Below, piece after piece: positions 47,269 to 55,337 of a DNA stretch of 64,000 bases (positions are counted from its first letter, which is position 1; every line of letters begins with the position of its first letter). The translations under genes and the position numbers were made by a program. The notes below the pieces were generated by a model, which saw nothing but the letters and a program-made list of their open reading frames with translations, had not been told where the DNA came from and searched no databases. Source of the stretch: Paenibacillus camerounensis (lineage in GTDB: Bacteria; Bacillota; Bacilli; Paenibacillales; Paenibacillaceae); NCBI RefSeq assembly GCF_000723885.1, contig NZ_CCDG010000021.1, positions 204,151-268,150 of the forward strand. The letters run 5' to 3'.

Positions 47269-47290
47269 ATTAAACTTGAAAGCGTTTAAT
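47269..47290. promoter_or_regulatory. Inverted repeat upstream of anfH, cre-like
   Basis: ATTAAAC (47269-47275) and GTTTAAT (47284-47290) are complementary across eight bases. The same stretch contains TGAAAGCGTTTAAT (47277-47290), 12 of 14 matches to a cre or LacI-type operator. It lies about 150 bp before anfH. Confidence 0.4.
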
Positions 47291-47347
47291 ATTAACAAAT
47301 GGAAGTCAGGTTCATGGGAAAAAGCAATAATAATACGGCTTAGTATT

Positions 47348-47365
47348 AATGATAACGGTATCATT
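47348..47365. promoter_or_regulatory. Perfect 7-bp-arm palindrome between anfH and ferredoxin
   Basis: AATGATA and TATCATT flank ACGG. It lies near the centre of the divergent gap, about 226 bp from anfH and 216 bp from the ferredoxin start. It resembles a binding site of a dimeric regulator; its shape is shorter than a Fur box. The regulator is not identified. Confidence 0.5.
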
Positions 47366-47580
47366 GCAAGGGGAAAACCGGGTTTGTATCATTGATGTTA
47401 ATAAATGTGTCATCATTCTTGAACCTATTGTTAAAGGTTATGAAATAGGCTTGTTTTCGGGGATTTGCAGCAAGTACAATGGCGTCAGAAGCTGTGGATT
47501 CCTGTACATCCGCTGAGCACACACCGTTCGAAATCGCGGGATGAAGCTGGCCTACAAATGGTAGACAAGGAGTGATAGAC

Positions 47581-47814
47581 ATGAAGCAATATGCAAGTGT
47601 GACAAAGGATAGCTGTATCGCCTGCGGTTCCTGCAGCTCTGCTGCGCCTGAAATTTTTGATCTCGATAACGATGGAGTAGCTGAGGTGATTTACGAGGGA
47701 GACAGCAACCGCGGCATTACGGCGATCGCGAGGGAGCTGCTCGCAGATCTGCAGGATGCTATCGACAGCTGCCCGACCGGCTGCATCAAGCTTGCGGCTG
47801 CGCCGCTTACGTAA
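47581..47814 (+). CDS. Small [4Fe-4S] ferredoxin
   Basis: 77 residues from the ATG 47581, with AAGGAG eight bases upstream. The cluster ligands are CIACGSC near residues 12-18 and CPTGC near 62-66, giving one [4Fe-4S] site. It resembles the single-cluster ferredoxins of Bacilli, with an acidic surface. Its place between nifX and anfH, divergent from anfH, suggests that it feeds electrons to the Fe protein, although no electron-donating flavoprotein gene is nearby. Confidence 0.92.
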   Translation: MKQYASVTKDSCIACGSCSSAAPEIFDLDNDGVAEVIYEGDSNRGITAIARELLADLQDAIDSCPTGCIKLAAAPLT

Positions 47815-47920
47815 GACGCGAAGCAGACCATTGTAAAGCAGGCTGGCATGACCGGATTACCACAGATCACAAGGGTGCAATGAACGGATCAGCCGGACAT
47901 GAACTGAAGAACGACAATAG

Positions 47921-47963
47921 AAAGGGATGCATTGGCAGTATAACACTGCTCAAGGCACCCCTT
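47921..47963. terminator. Hairpin between ferredoxin and nifX-like genes
   Basis: AAGGGATGC and GGCACCCCTT with an inner GCAGT/ACTGC pair form a stem-loop between two convergent genes. It lies 24 bp beyond the stop at 47987 of the second nifX frame and could terminate both sides. Confidence 0.5.
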
Positions 47964-47986
47964 GTCTGTGCGTATTTAGGGCAAGG

Positions 47987-48231
47987 TCACTCTCCGGCTG
48001 CCCTCGACTGCGCACGGGCGAAGGCGTTCACCAGCCAGCGCGGACGGGACGTGGTCAACATCTCGTGTAGTTGATCGAGCAGCGGCGCGATCTCGCTGCC
48101 GCTTCCGGTACTTCTCGCAGCTCTGTCAAGCGGTACCCCGCTTCATCGAGCTCGGAGATCGTGAACGAGCTGCACTGTCCGAAATGGCAGTCGAGCGTCG
48201 CTCCTTGATTAGAGGCAAACGCCAGCTTCAT
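47987..48231 (-). pseudogene. Short NifX-like protein, probably frameshifted
   Basis: Starts at ATG 48231 with GGAGAGG upstream, overlapping the nifN end by four bases. The first 40 or so residues (MKLAFASNQG, LDCHFGQCSSFTI) match the N-terminus of the NifX/NifB-C cofactor-binding domain. The frame ends at 48055 after only 58 residues, about half the usual length. A shift of frame near 48115 would continue another 40 or so residues to a stop at 47987, just before a hairpin. The joined protein would be about 81 residues. The second part does not clearly look like NifX, so the true form is uncertain. Confidence 0.6.
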
Positions 48232-49556
48232 AGGTACATCCTCTCCTTGCTGATTAAAGTATTGGCATACAGGCATAACAGCTCCGCTGTGCCCCTGTAG
48301 CCCACGCTGGTCGTTGCAGGCGAGCCGAAGCGGTTGAATACCGGGAAGCCGGCAGGCAGATACGGAGTATGCTGTTGCTCCGCCCGCTCTGCCCCGTAGG
48401 AGTTGCTGATCCACAAATCGCCCTCATCCATGGCCAGCCGTTCCAGATCATCCAGGTCACCGACGCTGATGCCGGGTGGCAACAGCTCCAAGGCTGGTGA
48501 CTGTACCGGCACAACACCGCTAAAGCGCCTGATTCCCATCTCTTTGAAGGTCTGAAAGACAGATACAAGGTGATCGCCTTCAAGCGCAGCGACAACATGC
48601 CGGCCCCGGAAGGCGGAACGGGTATCCAGCATGCAATCGAGTAAAAATTGCCGCTGCCAGCGGTATTTGTTCGGCCCTTCGTTGCCGCTGAGCCGGCGGA
48701 GTAGCAGTATCAGCTCATCCGATTCGCATAATCCGGTCACTCCGTGGAACAGCCGGTACGGGATGCCGAGCTCTTCCTCCAGCAGCCTGGCGCACGGCTC
48801 CATGGAACGTCCGATTACAATCGTGTACGCCGAGGAAGGGAGCTCACGCAGATAATCGAGCGGCACACCGCCCCGCGTCAGCGGGGTGTAGCCGGTCATC
48901 AGATGCCCGGTCAGCGAAGAAGATAAGTCGGGCAGCACGATAACCTCGATGCCGAAGGAAGCGATCATCTCCTTCAGCTCCATCACATCCCCCGGCGTGA
49001 GATGCGAACCGGGCAGCAGATTGATGCGTGAGGTGCGCTTGCGGCTGCGGGAGCGCCGTCCGCTGCTGCGCAGCAGCTTTTGCAGCACACAGTATACCGT
49101 CTGCGCGTACCCCGACTCCAGGGAGCCTTCATAATCGGGCAAATAGAGTCCCAGCAGCAGCCTGTCATGAAACCGCTCCTTGTGCAGCTTATAATAGGCT
49201 TCCACTGCTCCGAGCAGATCCTCACCGACGACTTCGGTAAGTGAGGTGCCGATCAGGGCGATGACATCAGGCTGATATTCGCTTGTTACATGCTGCAGCA
49301 TGTCGTGGATGCTCTGAGACCCGCCGAAGATCAGATTTTGCTCATGAATCGCAATGTTCTGCACAGAGATAGGCTCTCGGAAATGACGGGCCAAGGACTG
49401 CTTCACGGATTCGGTGCATCCCTCCGCACCGTGAAGCACCGGGACCGAGCGGTAAATGCCCTGCAGCGCCAGTACCCCGCCCACTGCCTGACTGACCCGC
49501 AGCGGGTTAATCGGCCACGGCTTGGCCGGCGGTATCTCATTATTCACTCGAGCCAT
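48228..49556 (-). CDS. nifN: NifN-like nitrogenase cofactor scaffold subunit
   Basis: 442 residues of the nitrogenase component 1 family, with the NifN pattern: NPLRVSQAVGGVLALQGI, HGAEGC (Cys in the P-cluster-like position), GTSLTEVVGEDL, and an end with PVFNRFGSPA and VGYRGTAEL. With NifE it normally makes the scaffold where the precursor cluster becomes FeMo-co. It overlaps nifE by 17 bases. It is a clear NifN relative and not NifK, since the cofactor-shell motifs of NifK are not seen. An arginine-rich stretch RSSGRRSRSRKR near 165-180 is unusual. Confidence 0.9.
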   Translation of the reverse strand: MARVNNEIPPAKPWPINPLRVSQAVGGVLALQGIYRSVPVLHGAEGCTESVKQSLARHFREPISVQNIAIHEQNLIFGGSQSIHDMLQHVTSEYQPDVIALIGTSLTEVVGEDLLGAVEAYYKLHKERFHDRLLLGLYLPDYEGSLESGYAQTVYCVLQKLLRSSGRRSRSRKRTSRINLLPGSHLTPGDVMELKEMIASFGIEVIVLPDLSSSLTGHLMTGYTPLTRGGVPLDYLRELPSSAYTIVIGRSMEPCARLLEEELGIPYRLFHGVTGLCESDELILLLRRLSGNEGPNKYRWQRQFLLDCMLDTRSAFRGRHVVAALEGDHLVSVFQTFKEMGIRRFSGVVPVQSPALELLPPGISVGDLDDLERLAMDEGDLWISNSYGAERAEQQHTPYLPAGFPVFNRFGSPATTSVGYRGTAELLCLYANTLISKERMYL

Positions 49557-50910
49557 AACTCTCTACCTCCCACGGCGAGCTGCGGCGAATCATTGACCAG
49601 ACCGGCTGCTCAAGTGTATCCAGCAAGTCCTGTGCCAGCCTGCGTGCACCTTCATATCCGGCATACCCGCCATGGAGCGCCTCATCGATGTTGATGAATG
49701 GCAGCTTCTCCTTAAGCGGGACGAATGCGTTGCGTCCGCTTACGATCATCAGCTCCGCCTTGCGTACACGGTACGCTTCCAGTATTTGCGCTTCGCTGCT
49801 GCGGTGGATTAGCACCGTATCCTCCCGAATCCGCTCCTTGATCCGCGATAGATCCTCCTGGCCGTTCTGGTTCGTGCCGATCGCAACGATCCGCAGGCCA
49901 AGCTCAACCAGCAGGGGAATGTAGATCCAGCTCTCGATGCCGTCGGTAAATAATACAATTCGTTTGCCTTTCAGCGGCTTATAACGGCGGAGAATCTCTT
50001 TGTGCAGCAGCTCCTCTTCCCTCCGCATATAACGGTGAATCCGTTGGTCCAGCTCCGCATTCTGAAAATGATAAGACAGCTGGCTTAGCGAGAAACGGAT
50101 TTCTCTTGTTCCGCAGAATGATCCTTCAAAATAAGGAATGCCGAACGAATCCCGCATCCTGCGGGCTAGCGTCACCATTGACCGAGTACAGATGAGAATA
50201 TTCAGCTTGGCAAGATGGGCCGAGCGCAGCTCCTCTAACGAACAATCGCCGGCAATCTGCGAGATGACTCTGATTCCCACGCTGGAGAGCATGGCTTCGA
50301 TCTTACGGCCTTCACGGGAAAAACGGAAATCCCCGATCAGATTGACATCATACGGGGTCTGTTGTTCGCCCCTTATTCCAGCGGTTCCGATGACCTTATT
50401 GAATAGCGCTTCCCCCGCCTGGCGGTTACCCATATTCCCGCTGCCGATAAATCCAGCATTATGAATTGGAATAACCGGTACTTTGTATTCGTCCTCCGCC
50501 TGAACGCACACCGCTTCCAGATCCTCTGAGGTCAGGAACGTAATACAGGTCTCATACACAAAAATGCATGGAGGCTGATAGGTGATAGCGATGTAACGAA
50601 TCGCTTCCAGCAGCTTCTTCTGGCCTCCGTGGATGATGTCCATCTCCGTGAGCCCCATCGAGAAGCCATGGCTCGACAGCGGTCCTCCAGTCGCCCCGGC
50701 TTCAAGCATTCCCCAGCTGTTCTGCAGACAGCCCGGTGTCCCGTGAACGAGATGGGCCGCATCCGTTATTGGCAAAAGCACAGCTTGAGAGCCCTGAAAC
50801 GCACAGCTTTTGGTCAACTCGCCCGGAACGGACTTCGTACAGCTCTTGGTGTGCTGGCTGTTGTGCTCGCATTCCGGCTCAATAAACAGATTCGGATTCC
50901 CTTTGGACAG
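49540..50910 (-). CDS. nifE: NifE-like cofactor scaffold subunit, CTG start
   Basis: An ATG-free reading frame. A TTG at 50817 gives 425 residues, but the frame continues to a CTG at 50910 (456 residues) that has GGAGGGG six bases upstream. The added part reads LFIEPECEHN followed by CAFQ, matching the NifE N-terminus with its conserved cluster-binding Cys. Other motifs: CAFQGSQAVLLPITDAAHL, HGTPGCLQNSW and an end with EALHGGYAGYEGARRL. The long start is supported by both the site and the homology. It is the first gene of the nifE-nifN-nifX unit. Confidence 0.9.
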   Translation of the reverse strand: MSKGNPNLFIEPECEHNSQHTKSCTKSVPGELTKSCAFQGSQAVLLPITDAAHLVHGTPGCLQNSWGMLEAGATGGPLSSHGFSMGLTEMDIIHGGQKKLLEAIRYIAITYQPPCIFVYETCITFLTSEDLEAVCVQAEDEYKVPVIPIHNAGFIGSGNMGNRQAGEALFNKVIGTAGIRGEQQTPYDVNLIGDFRFSREGRKIEAMLSSVGIRVISQIAGDCSLEELRSAHLAKLNILICTRSMVTLARRMRDSFGIPYFEGSFCGTREIRFSLSQLSYHFQNAELDQRIHRYMRREEELLHKEILRRYKPLKGKRIVLFTDGIESWIYIPLLVELGLRIVAIGTNQNGQEDLSRIKERIREDTVLIHRSSEAQILEAYRVRKAELMIVSGRNAFVPLKEKLPFINIDEALHGGYAGYEGARRLAQDLLDTLEQPVWSMIRRSSPWEVESYGSSE

Positions 50911-50993
50911 TGCCTTCCCCTCCTTCGGCTTTATCCGTGACCCAATAAACTACCGGTTACAATATCTCATTCCCAGATGACCGAAACACCTCC

Positions 50994-51010
50994 TGTTTAT
51001 AACTAAAACA
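50994..51010. promoter_or_regulatory. Inverted repeat upstream of nifE, GlnR-like spacing
   Basis: TGTTT and AAACA are complementary and separated by seven bases, the geometry of GlnR/TnrA sites (TGTNAN7TNACA), matching six of eight fixed bases. It lies about 85-100 bp before the nifE start. GlnR controls nif in Paenibacillus; binding here is only a suggestion. Confidence 0.35.
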
Positions 51011-51212
51011 TACTAATTATCGAATAATAGCTGGAATAAAGGTTTTAATTATATTACTTTTTATCCAAACATAACACAATATAAAAAAGCATTTCCAAGT
51101 GGATCGACATATTTTATGTTATGAATTCTGACAATCCCTTCACGTGAAACGCTTACTTCAAGGCATGAGAGCGTATTATATTTTTCGTTGAAGACCGATC
51201 TCTTCAGGTATA

Positions 51213-51488
51213 TTACACTCCTCGAATCCCCCTGTATATTGAATCGCACAGTTCTGTTGTAAATCTTCCTGACATTCCTTCAAGCGCCGTATTGGTGAAC
51301 GCTACTACACTAAGTTCCTCTATCGGATCGACAAACCAAGAGTGACCATAGGTGCCACCCATCCGCCACGTACCCACCGACTCAGGTGTATTGGCATCCG
51401 CCGGGTCTTTAAGCAGTGTAAAACCAAGCCCGAAGCCTCGCCCCGGCCAATAGGGCATCTCAAGATTCCCTATTTGGCTGGTAAAGTG
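51213..51488 (-). pseudogene. Relic of a serine beta-lactamase-like hydrolase
   Basis: About 90 residues match the C-terminal end of the class C beta-lactamase/penicillin-binding family: WPGRGFGLGF, GTYGHSWFVDP, and VVAFTNTALEGM. The N-terminal catalytic part with SxxK and the KTG-like middle part are missing, and a stop lies upstream in frame. This is a decayed copy with no ribosome site. The following 51490-51900 bp contain only short open frames that I cannot support. Confidence 0.75.
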
Positions 51489-51852
51489 TTAGTACATATA
51501 TTGAAGATAACGCTGTGATTGTGTTAAACAGAAGAAAGCCGATGATGCACAGCAGCAGAAGCAAAATCTCCTTTTTTTATTTTTTGGCTAAACATGCTTT
51601 CGCTTCCGTATAAGCTTATATAAATGAAACACTTTTTCACATAGATGATTAAAGGGAGGATGGATGAATGAAGAGGAAAATTCTCTAATTTTCATAAAAA
51701 TACCGTTATTTTATAGGGGGATTGAGAAAGCATGTTATGGGGGAAGTGGATACAATCGTCATTAGAAAAACTGGTTGAAGACCAGGTTCTTATGGCGGTT
51801 AGAATCTATACGTATATTAATTGAATTAAATATCCTCTATACAAGCATTTTT

Positions 51853-51883
51853 AAAAGCCGACCCCAATAAGGGATCGGCTTTA
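51853..51883 (-). terminator. Terminator after small hydrophilic protein gene
   Basis: AAAGCCGATCCC and GGGGTCGGCTTTT pair (one wobble) around a five-base loop on the minus strand and run into T residues. Confidence 0.8.
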
Positions 51884-51901
51884 TGGTGAAGAGGCCTACA
51901 G

Positions 51902-52090
51902 TCAATCTTGTCTGTTCTCAACAGATTTCATACGGTTCTGATCATCAGGCAGCCGGTCATTGCTAAATTCCTGGCCTGCTTCTGACTCACCATGCCCGCT
52001 GGCACTGCGTGCAAAATTTGTGAACTGTTTTTTTTGCTCATCCAGCTCGTGTTTTTTTTTTAGAAGCTCCTTCGGATCCTGCGTTGTCAT
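51902..52090 (-). CDS. Small hydrophilic protein, unknown
   Basis: 62 residues, rich in Lys, Glu, Gln, Asp and Asn, with KELLKKKHELDEQKKQF as a probable helix and no hydrophobic core. The ATG has AGGAGGG upstream and a terminator follows, so it looks real. It resembles small spore- or stress-related hydrophilic proteins of Bacilli in composition only. Its function is not known. Confidence 0.65.
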   Translation of the reverse strand: MTTQDPKELLKKKHELDEQKKQFTNFARSASGHGESEAGQEFSNDRLPDDQNRMKSVENRQD

Positions 52091-52222
52091 AAATTACCCT
52101 CCTGGACAATCAAATCATACAGCTTGGTTTACGTTTGAAGTTTTCCATATTATCCAAGTGCTTATTCAGCTAATGTAATTATATTTCAACAGGCAGCTCT
52201 ACAATCTCTGCGCCGCCCCTGA

Positions 52223-53212
52223 TCAGTTGGATGTTTGGATTGTCTTCATGTACGCTTTAAAGTCAGCGGCGATTTCCTTATATTTCGTATGATGCAGGTA
52301 ATGGGAGCCTTCCATCGGGATCATAAGGCCCTGTGCTGATTGTTTGACTTGTGCCTCATGCAGCGGAATCCACTGGTCGTTCTGTTCGTTGTTCGACTGG
52401 ACAAAGAGAAGGAGCGGCAGATCGTTTGGATAGGTCAGCTTCTCTCCGTTTTTGAAATTGGAACCGAGATGCTTTAGCTCGTTCATTAATGTTGTATTGC
52501 TCCCGACTTGATTCGTAATGAGACGCAGCTGTTCTTTGGTATGCTCATCGTAGTCAAGCGACGCATAGGAATCTCCGCTCACCTTTTGCAGCAATCTCGT
52601 CAGCCCTGACTGCTGCATGAACTGCATCGTTTTCAGAGGTAATTTGACATCCATGCCGGGCTGATTCGGAACACTGCTGTCGATACCGACAAAAGCAAGA
52701 ACCTCGTCAGGGTAGCTGTTCACATATGACACAGCGTACAGTCCGGTAATGGAATGTCCCATAAGAATGTAGCGGTCGATACCCAACTGCTGTACCGCTT
52801 CATGAATTTCGCTGATGATATTCTCCGTTGTCCGCGCTTTATCCGTTGTGTCGCTAAGTCCGTATCCGAAGGGCTCTATCGCTACAACCCGGTAATCTGG
52901 AGACAATTCGTCGATCAATAATTTAAAGTCAAGCACTGGTGACGGGGTCCCCTGACCGGGAAGAAGGACAATGGTCTGTGCGCCGCTGCCTTGGATGTAC
53001 ACGTTCATTTGCTTGCCGTCCACAGATACGGTCTGGCCGTAAGGCTCAATCTTCTTTTTTTCGATTCCCTTACTGATCACATGAACAAAAAATACAATGC
53101 CCATGAACAACACAAGCGCACCGGCAATGCCTCCCAATATCTTTAACCATAATCTCCGTTTTTTGCGGATTCCGGTCCCGTTCTTAATGTCTGTCTTTTC
53201 TGTCACGTTCAT
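52223..53212 (-). CDS. Membrane-anchored alpha/beta hydrolase
   Basis: About 329 residues from the ATG 53212 (a GGAG lies close before it); an in-frame ATG at 53242 lacks any site. A basic stretch and a hydrophobic segment (about 20-45) anchor the protein, and an alpha/beta hydrolase domain follows: PGQGTPSPVLDF (oxyanion region), GHSITG nucleophile Ser near residue 150, and a late His in SHYLHH. The substrate is unknown. It lies alone after the histidine kinase gene. Confidence 0.85.
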   Translation of the reverse strand: MNVTEKTDIKNGTGIRKKRRLWLKILGGIAGALVLFMGIVFFVHVISKGIEKKKIEPYGQTVSVDGKQMNVYIQGSGAQTIVLLPGQGTPSPVLDFKLLIDELSPDYRVVAIEPFGYGLSDTTDKARTTENIISEIHEAVQQLGIDRYILMGHSITGLYAVSYVNSYPDEVLAFVGIDSSVPNQPGMDVKLPLKTMQFMQQSGLTRLLQKVSGDSYASLDYDEHTKEQLRLITNQVGSNTTLMNELKHLGSNFKNGEKLTYPNDLPLLLFVQSNNEQNDQWIPLHEAQVKQSAQGLMIPMEGSHYLHHTKYKEIAADFKAYMKTIQTSN

Positions 53213-53321
53213 CTTCTCCTGTCCTGATATCTGTAGAGCCATAATAATAACGGCATAGATAAAGTGTACCTAGACAATATGTCCCCATCGTGACGGCAAT
53301 ATGAACGGAGTATGAACAGGT

Positions 53322-53358
53322 ATAAAAAAGAAGAGATACACCTCAAAGATGTATCTCC
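53322..53358 (-). terminator. Terminator after the orphan histidine kinase gene
   Basis: On the minus strand GAGATACA and TGTATCTC flank a nine-base loop; the 3' arm runs into TTCTTTTTT. Confidence 0.85.
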
Positions 53359-53384
53359 TTCTATTCGGAAAGGGATGACTATGC

Positions 53385-54767
53385 TTAGGCTGAATGATCC
53401 TGCCCTGCCGGCGGCCGGATGGGCAGCGTAACGATGATGCTTGTCCCGCGGCCGGACTCACTATCTGCCCGGATATCACCGGAATGCAGCATAATAATCT
53501 GCTTCACAATAGCTAATCCCATACCGCTGCCGCCGTACTGGCGGCTATGGGAACGGTCCGCCTTAAAGAACCTTTCGAAAATGCGCTGCTGGTCCTCCGG
53601 AGATATACCGATTCCCGTGTCGGTTATACGGACGATAACATTTCTGCCGTCCTGTCTGATGCTGACGGTGATGGTATCCCCTTCATCAGAGAATTTGATG
53701 CTGTTGCCGAGAATGTTCGTCCAGACCTGATTTAAAAGATCATGATCTGCCTCAATCCGAAAGGTCTTTAACTGAAGCTCAAAGCTGATGCTGCGTGCTG
53801 ACCATTGCGGCTGAAGCGCCACAATGACCCGCCTGATCTGCTCATCGAGGCTGAAGGTGCGGGGCTGCAGCTGCTGTGACTGTGATTCAAGCAGGCTTAG
53901 CTTCATTAGGCTATCGCTCATTTTGGACATCCGTTCCGCTTCAGAGATAATAATATCGAGATAGCGTTCCCGCTCGCTGACCGGGAGGTTCATCTGTTTC
54001 AGCGCTTTGGCATATCCGGTAATTGAAGTAAGCGGGGACTGAACCTCGTGGGATACGTTGGATACAAAATCCCTGCGCATCTGTTCGACCTGCTTCAGAT
54101 CATATGTCATCTTTTCAAAGCTCTGAGCCAGCGTGCCCAGCTCCCCCTTCTGCTTAATGTTTAGCCTGATATTAAAATTCCCGCTGGCGATATGCACGGT
54201 TGCATCCGTCAGCTTTTTGATCGGATTCACGAGAAACTTGGTAGCAACCAGAATAACCAGACTGCCTGTTACCAATGTGAAGATTGAGAAAATCAGCAAA
54301 AATTCTACGGCCACTGTGTTAGAGGTTGGTGTTATGGTCTCTATGAACATGGCCCTGATTTCCCCTTCACTTGTAAAGGGCAGTCCGACAAGTGTGGTGC
54401 TGACCACCCCGCGGTTTGCCTGAACCGTATTCCCCTTCAGAACCCTGCTCCATAATGCCTCTGTAATTGCAGCCGGTTTATATCCCTCAGGCCCTCCGAA
54501 GGACTGGTACTGGCCGGTTTCATCAAAAAACCTGACGTTGTACATTTCCAGAAGGCTCATCCCCTTCACATAAGCATTTGCTTTGTCTAAAGGGAGTGTT
54601 TCATATATCCGGGCAACATCACGGCCAAAGTAAATCATAGGTATCTGCAGGTTCTCATTCAGCTTATCTTTCAATACCCAGGCTGCCAGTAAAAAGGAAA
54701 TAAAGGTGCCGCCGATTACTGTGGCCAAGAAGATTAATACCACCCTTGTATATAAAGATCTAATCAT
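53385..54767 (-). CDS. Orphan sensor histidine kinase
   Basis: 460 residues: membrane segments near 8-30 and 165-190 around an extracellular sensor, a HAMP domain (about 190-240), HisKA with NVSHEVQSPLTSI (note Glu-Val-Gln after His where Glu-Leu-Arg is usual) and an ATPase domain with NILGNSIKF and DTGIGISPED. No response-regulator gene is on either side: an alpha/beta hydrolase gene follows and csoR precedes it. It may be a separated half of a two-component pair. The start has GGGGATGG upstream. Confidence 0.9.
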   Translation of the reverse strand: MIRSLYTRVVLIFLATVIGGTFISFLLAAWVLKDKLNENLQIPMIYFGRDVARIYETLPLDKANAYVKGMSLLEMYNVRFFDETGQYQSFGGPEGYKPAAITEALWSRVLKGNTVQANRGVVSTTLVGLPFTSEGEIRAMFIETITPTSNTVAVEFLLIFSIFTLVTGSLVILVATKFLVNPIKKLTDATVHIASGNFNIRLNIKQKGELGTLAQSFEKMTYDLKQVEQMRRDFVSNVSHEVQSPLTSITGYAKALKQMNLPVSERERYLDIIISEAERMSKMSDSLMKLSLLESQSQQLQPRTFSLDEQIRRVIVALQPQWSARSISFELQLKTFRIEADHDLLNQVWTNILGNSIKFSDEGDTITVSIRQDGRNVIVRITDTGIGISPEDQQRIFERFFKADRSHSRQYGGSGMGLAIVKQIIMLHSGDIRADSESGRGTSIIVTLPIRPPAGQDHSA

Positions 54768-54864
54768 AGGTTAATGCCATCCCCTTCAGCCTGTATTCCT
54801 TCATATTCTAAGCTCATTGTAGTTTAGATTTCAGCAAATGATCAAATCGGCCCTGCCTTAATCC

Positions 54865-54900
54865 AAAAAAAAGTCCAGCAGATTATACCTGCTGGACTTT
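54865..54900 (-). terminator. Terminator after csoR
   Basis: AAAGTCCAGCAG and CTGCTGGACTTT pair around an eight-base loop; on the minus strand a run of eight T residues follows. Confidence 0.92.
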
Positions 54901-54939
54901 AGAGCCTAACTAACGCCTAGTGAGCCGGCTCGGACGAAA

Positions 54940-55224
54940 TTAACGGATGTAGTTGTTGATTGCAGCATTCAGTTCAGCAATCACTTGGGCTTCATTGCCA
55001 TGATGAACGGCATCTACCACACAATTCTCCAAATGATCCTTCAACAGCAGCTTAGCTGCTCCATCCAGTGCTTTTTGCACAGCGGCAATCTGCAGCAGAA
55101 TGTCGGGACACTGGCGTCCGCTGATCGTCATTTCTTTGACAGAACGGATATGTCCCTCTACCTTAGCCAGCCGATTAATAATATCTTTACGGTATTTATG
55201 CTCATGATTATGCACTTCAGACAT
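54940..55224 (-). CDS. csoR: CsoR-type metal-sensing repressor
   Basis: 94 residues, all helical, with the Cu(I) ligands of CsoR: Cys39 (GRQCPD), His64 (KDHLENC) and Cys68. The N-terminus carries a short His/Glu stretch. CsoR represses copper-export genes until Cu(I) binds. No copZ or copA gene is adjacent, so it may control genes elsewhere or have a different ligand. The ATG has AGGGAGG upstream, and a strong terminator follows. Confidence 0.9.
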   Translation of the reverse strand: MSEVHNHEHKYRKDIINRLAKVEGHIRSVKEMTISGRQCPDILLQIAAVQKALDGAAKLLLKDHLENCVVDAVHHGNEAQVIAELNAAINNYIR

Positions 55225-55337
55225 GTGATGCTTACCTCCCTAACGAAATCCTGTATGTACCGGCATGAGATCAGACGTAATGTACAATATAAATAGTACC
55301 GTTGTCTGAGCTTGCTGTCCAACATTCCATAGGGGAA

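Noticed and set aside
47361..47582. A 73-residue minus-strand frame with a loose resemblance to a JAMM/RadC-type metal motif (LHPAISNG...SAD).
   Set aside because: The motif spacing is wrong, there is no ribosome site, and it covers the start of the ferredoxin gene and the regulatory gap.
51061..51249. A 62-residue minus-strand frame overlapping the serine-hydrolase relic.
   Set aside because: It starts inside the relic in another frame with no good ribosome site and matches no known family.
51732..51824. A 30-residue plus-strand frame after AGGGGG.
   Set aside because: Too short, spacing to the site is long, and no terminator or neighbour supports it.
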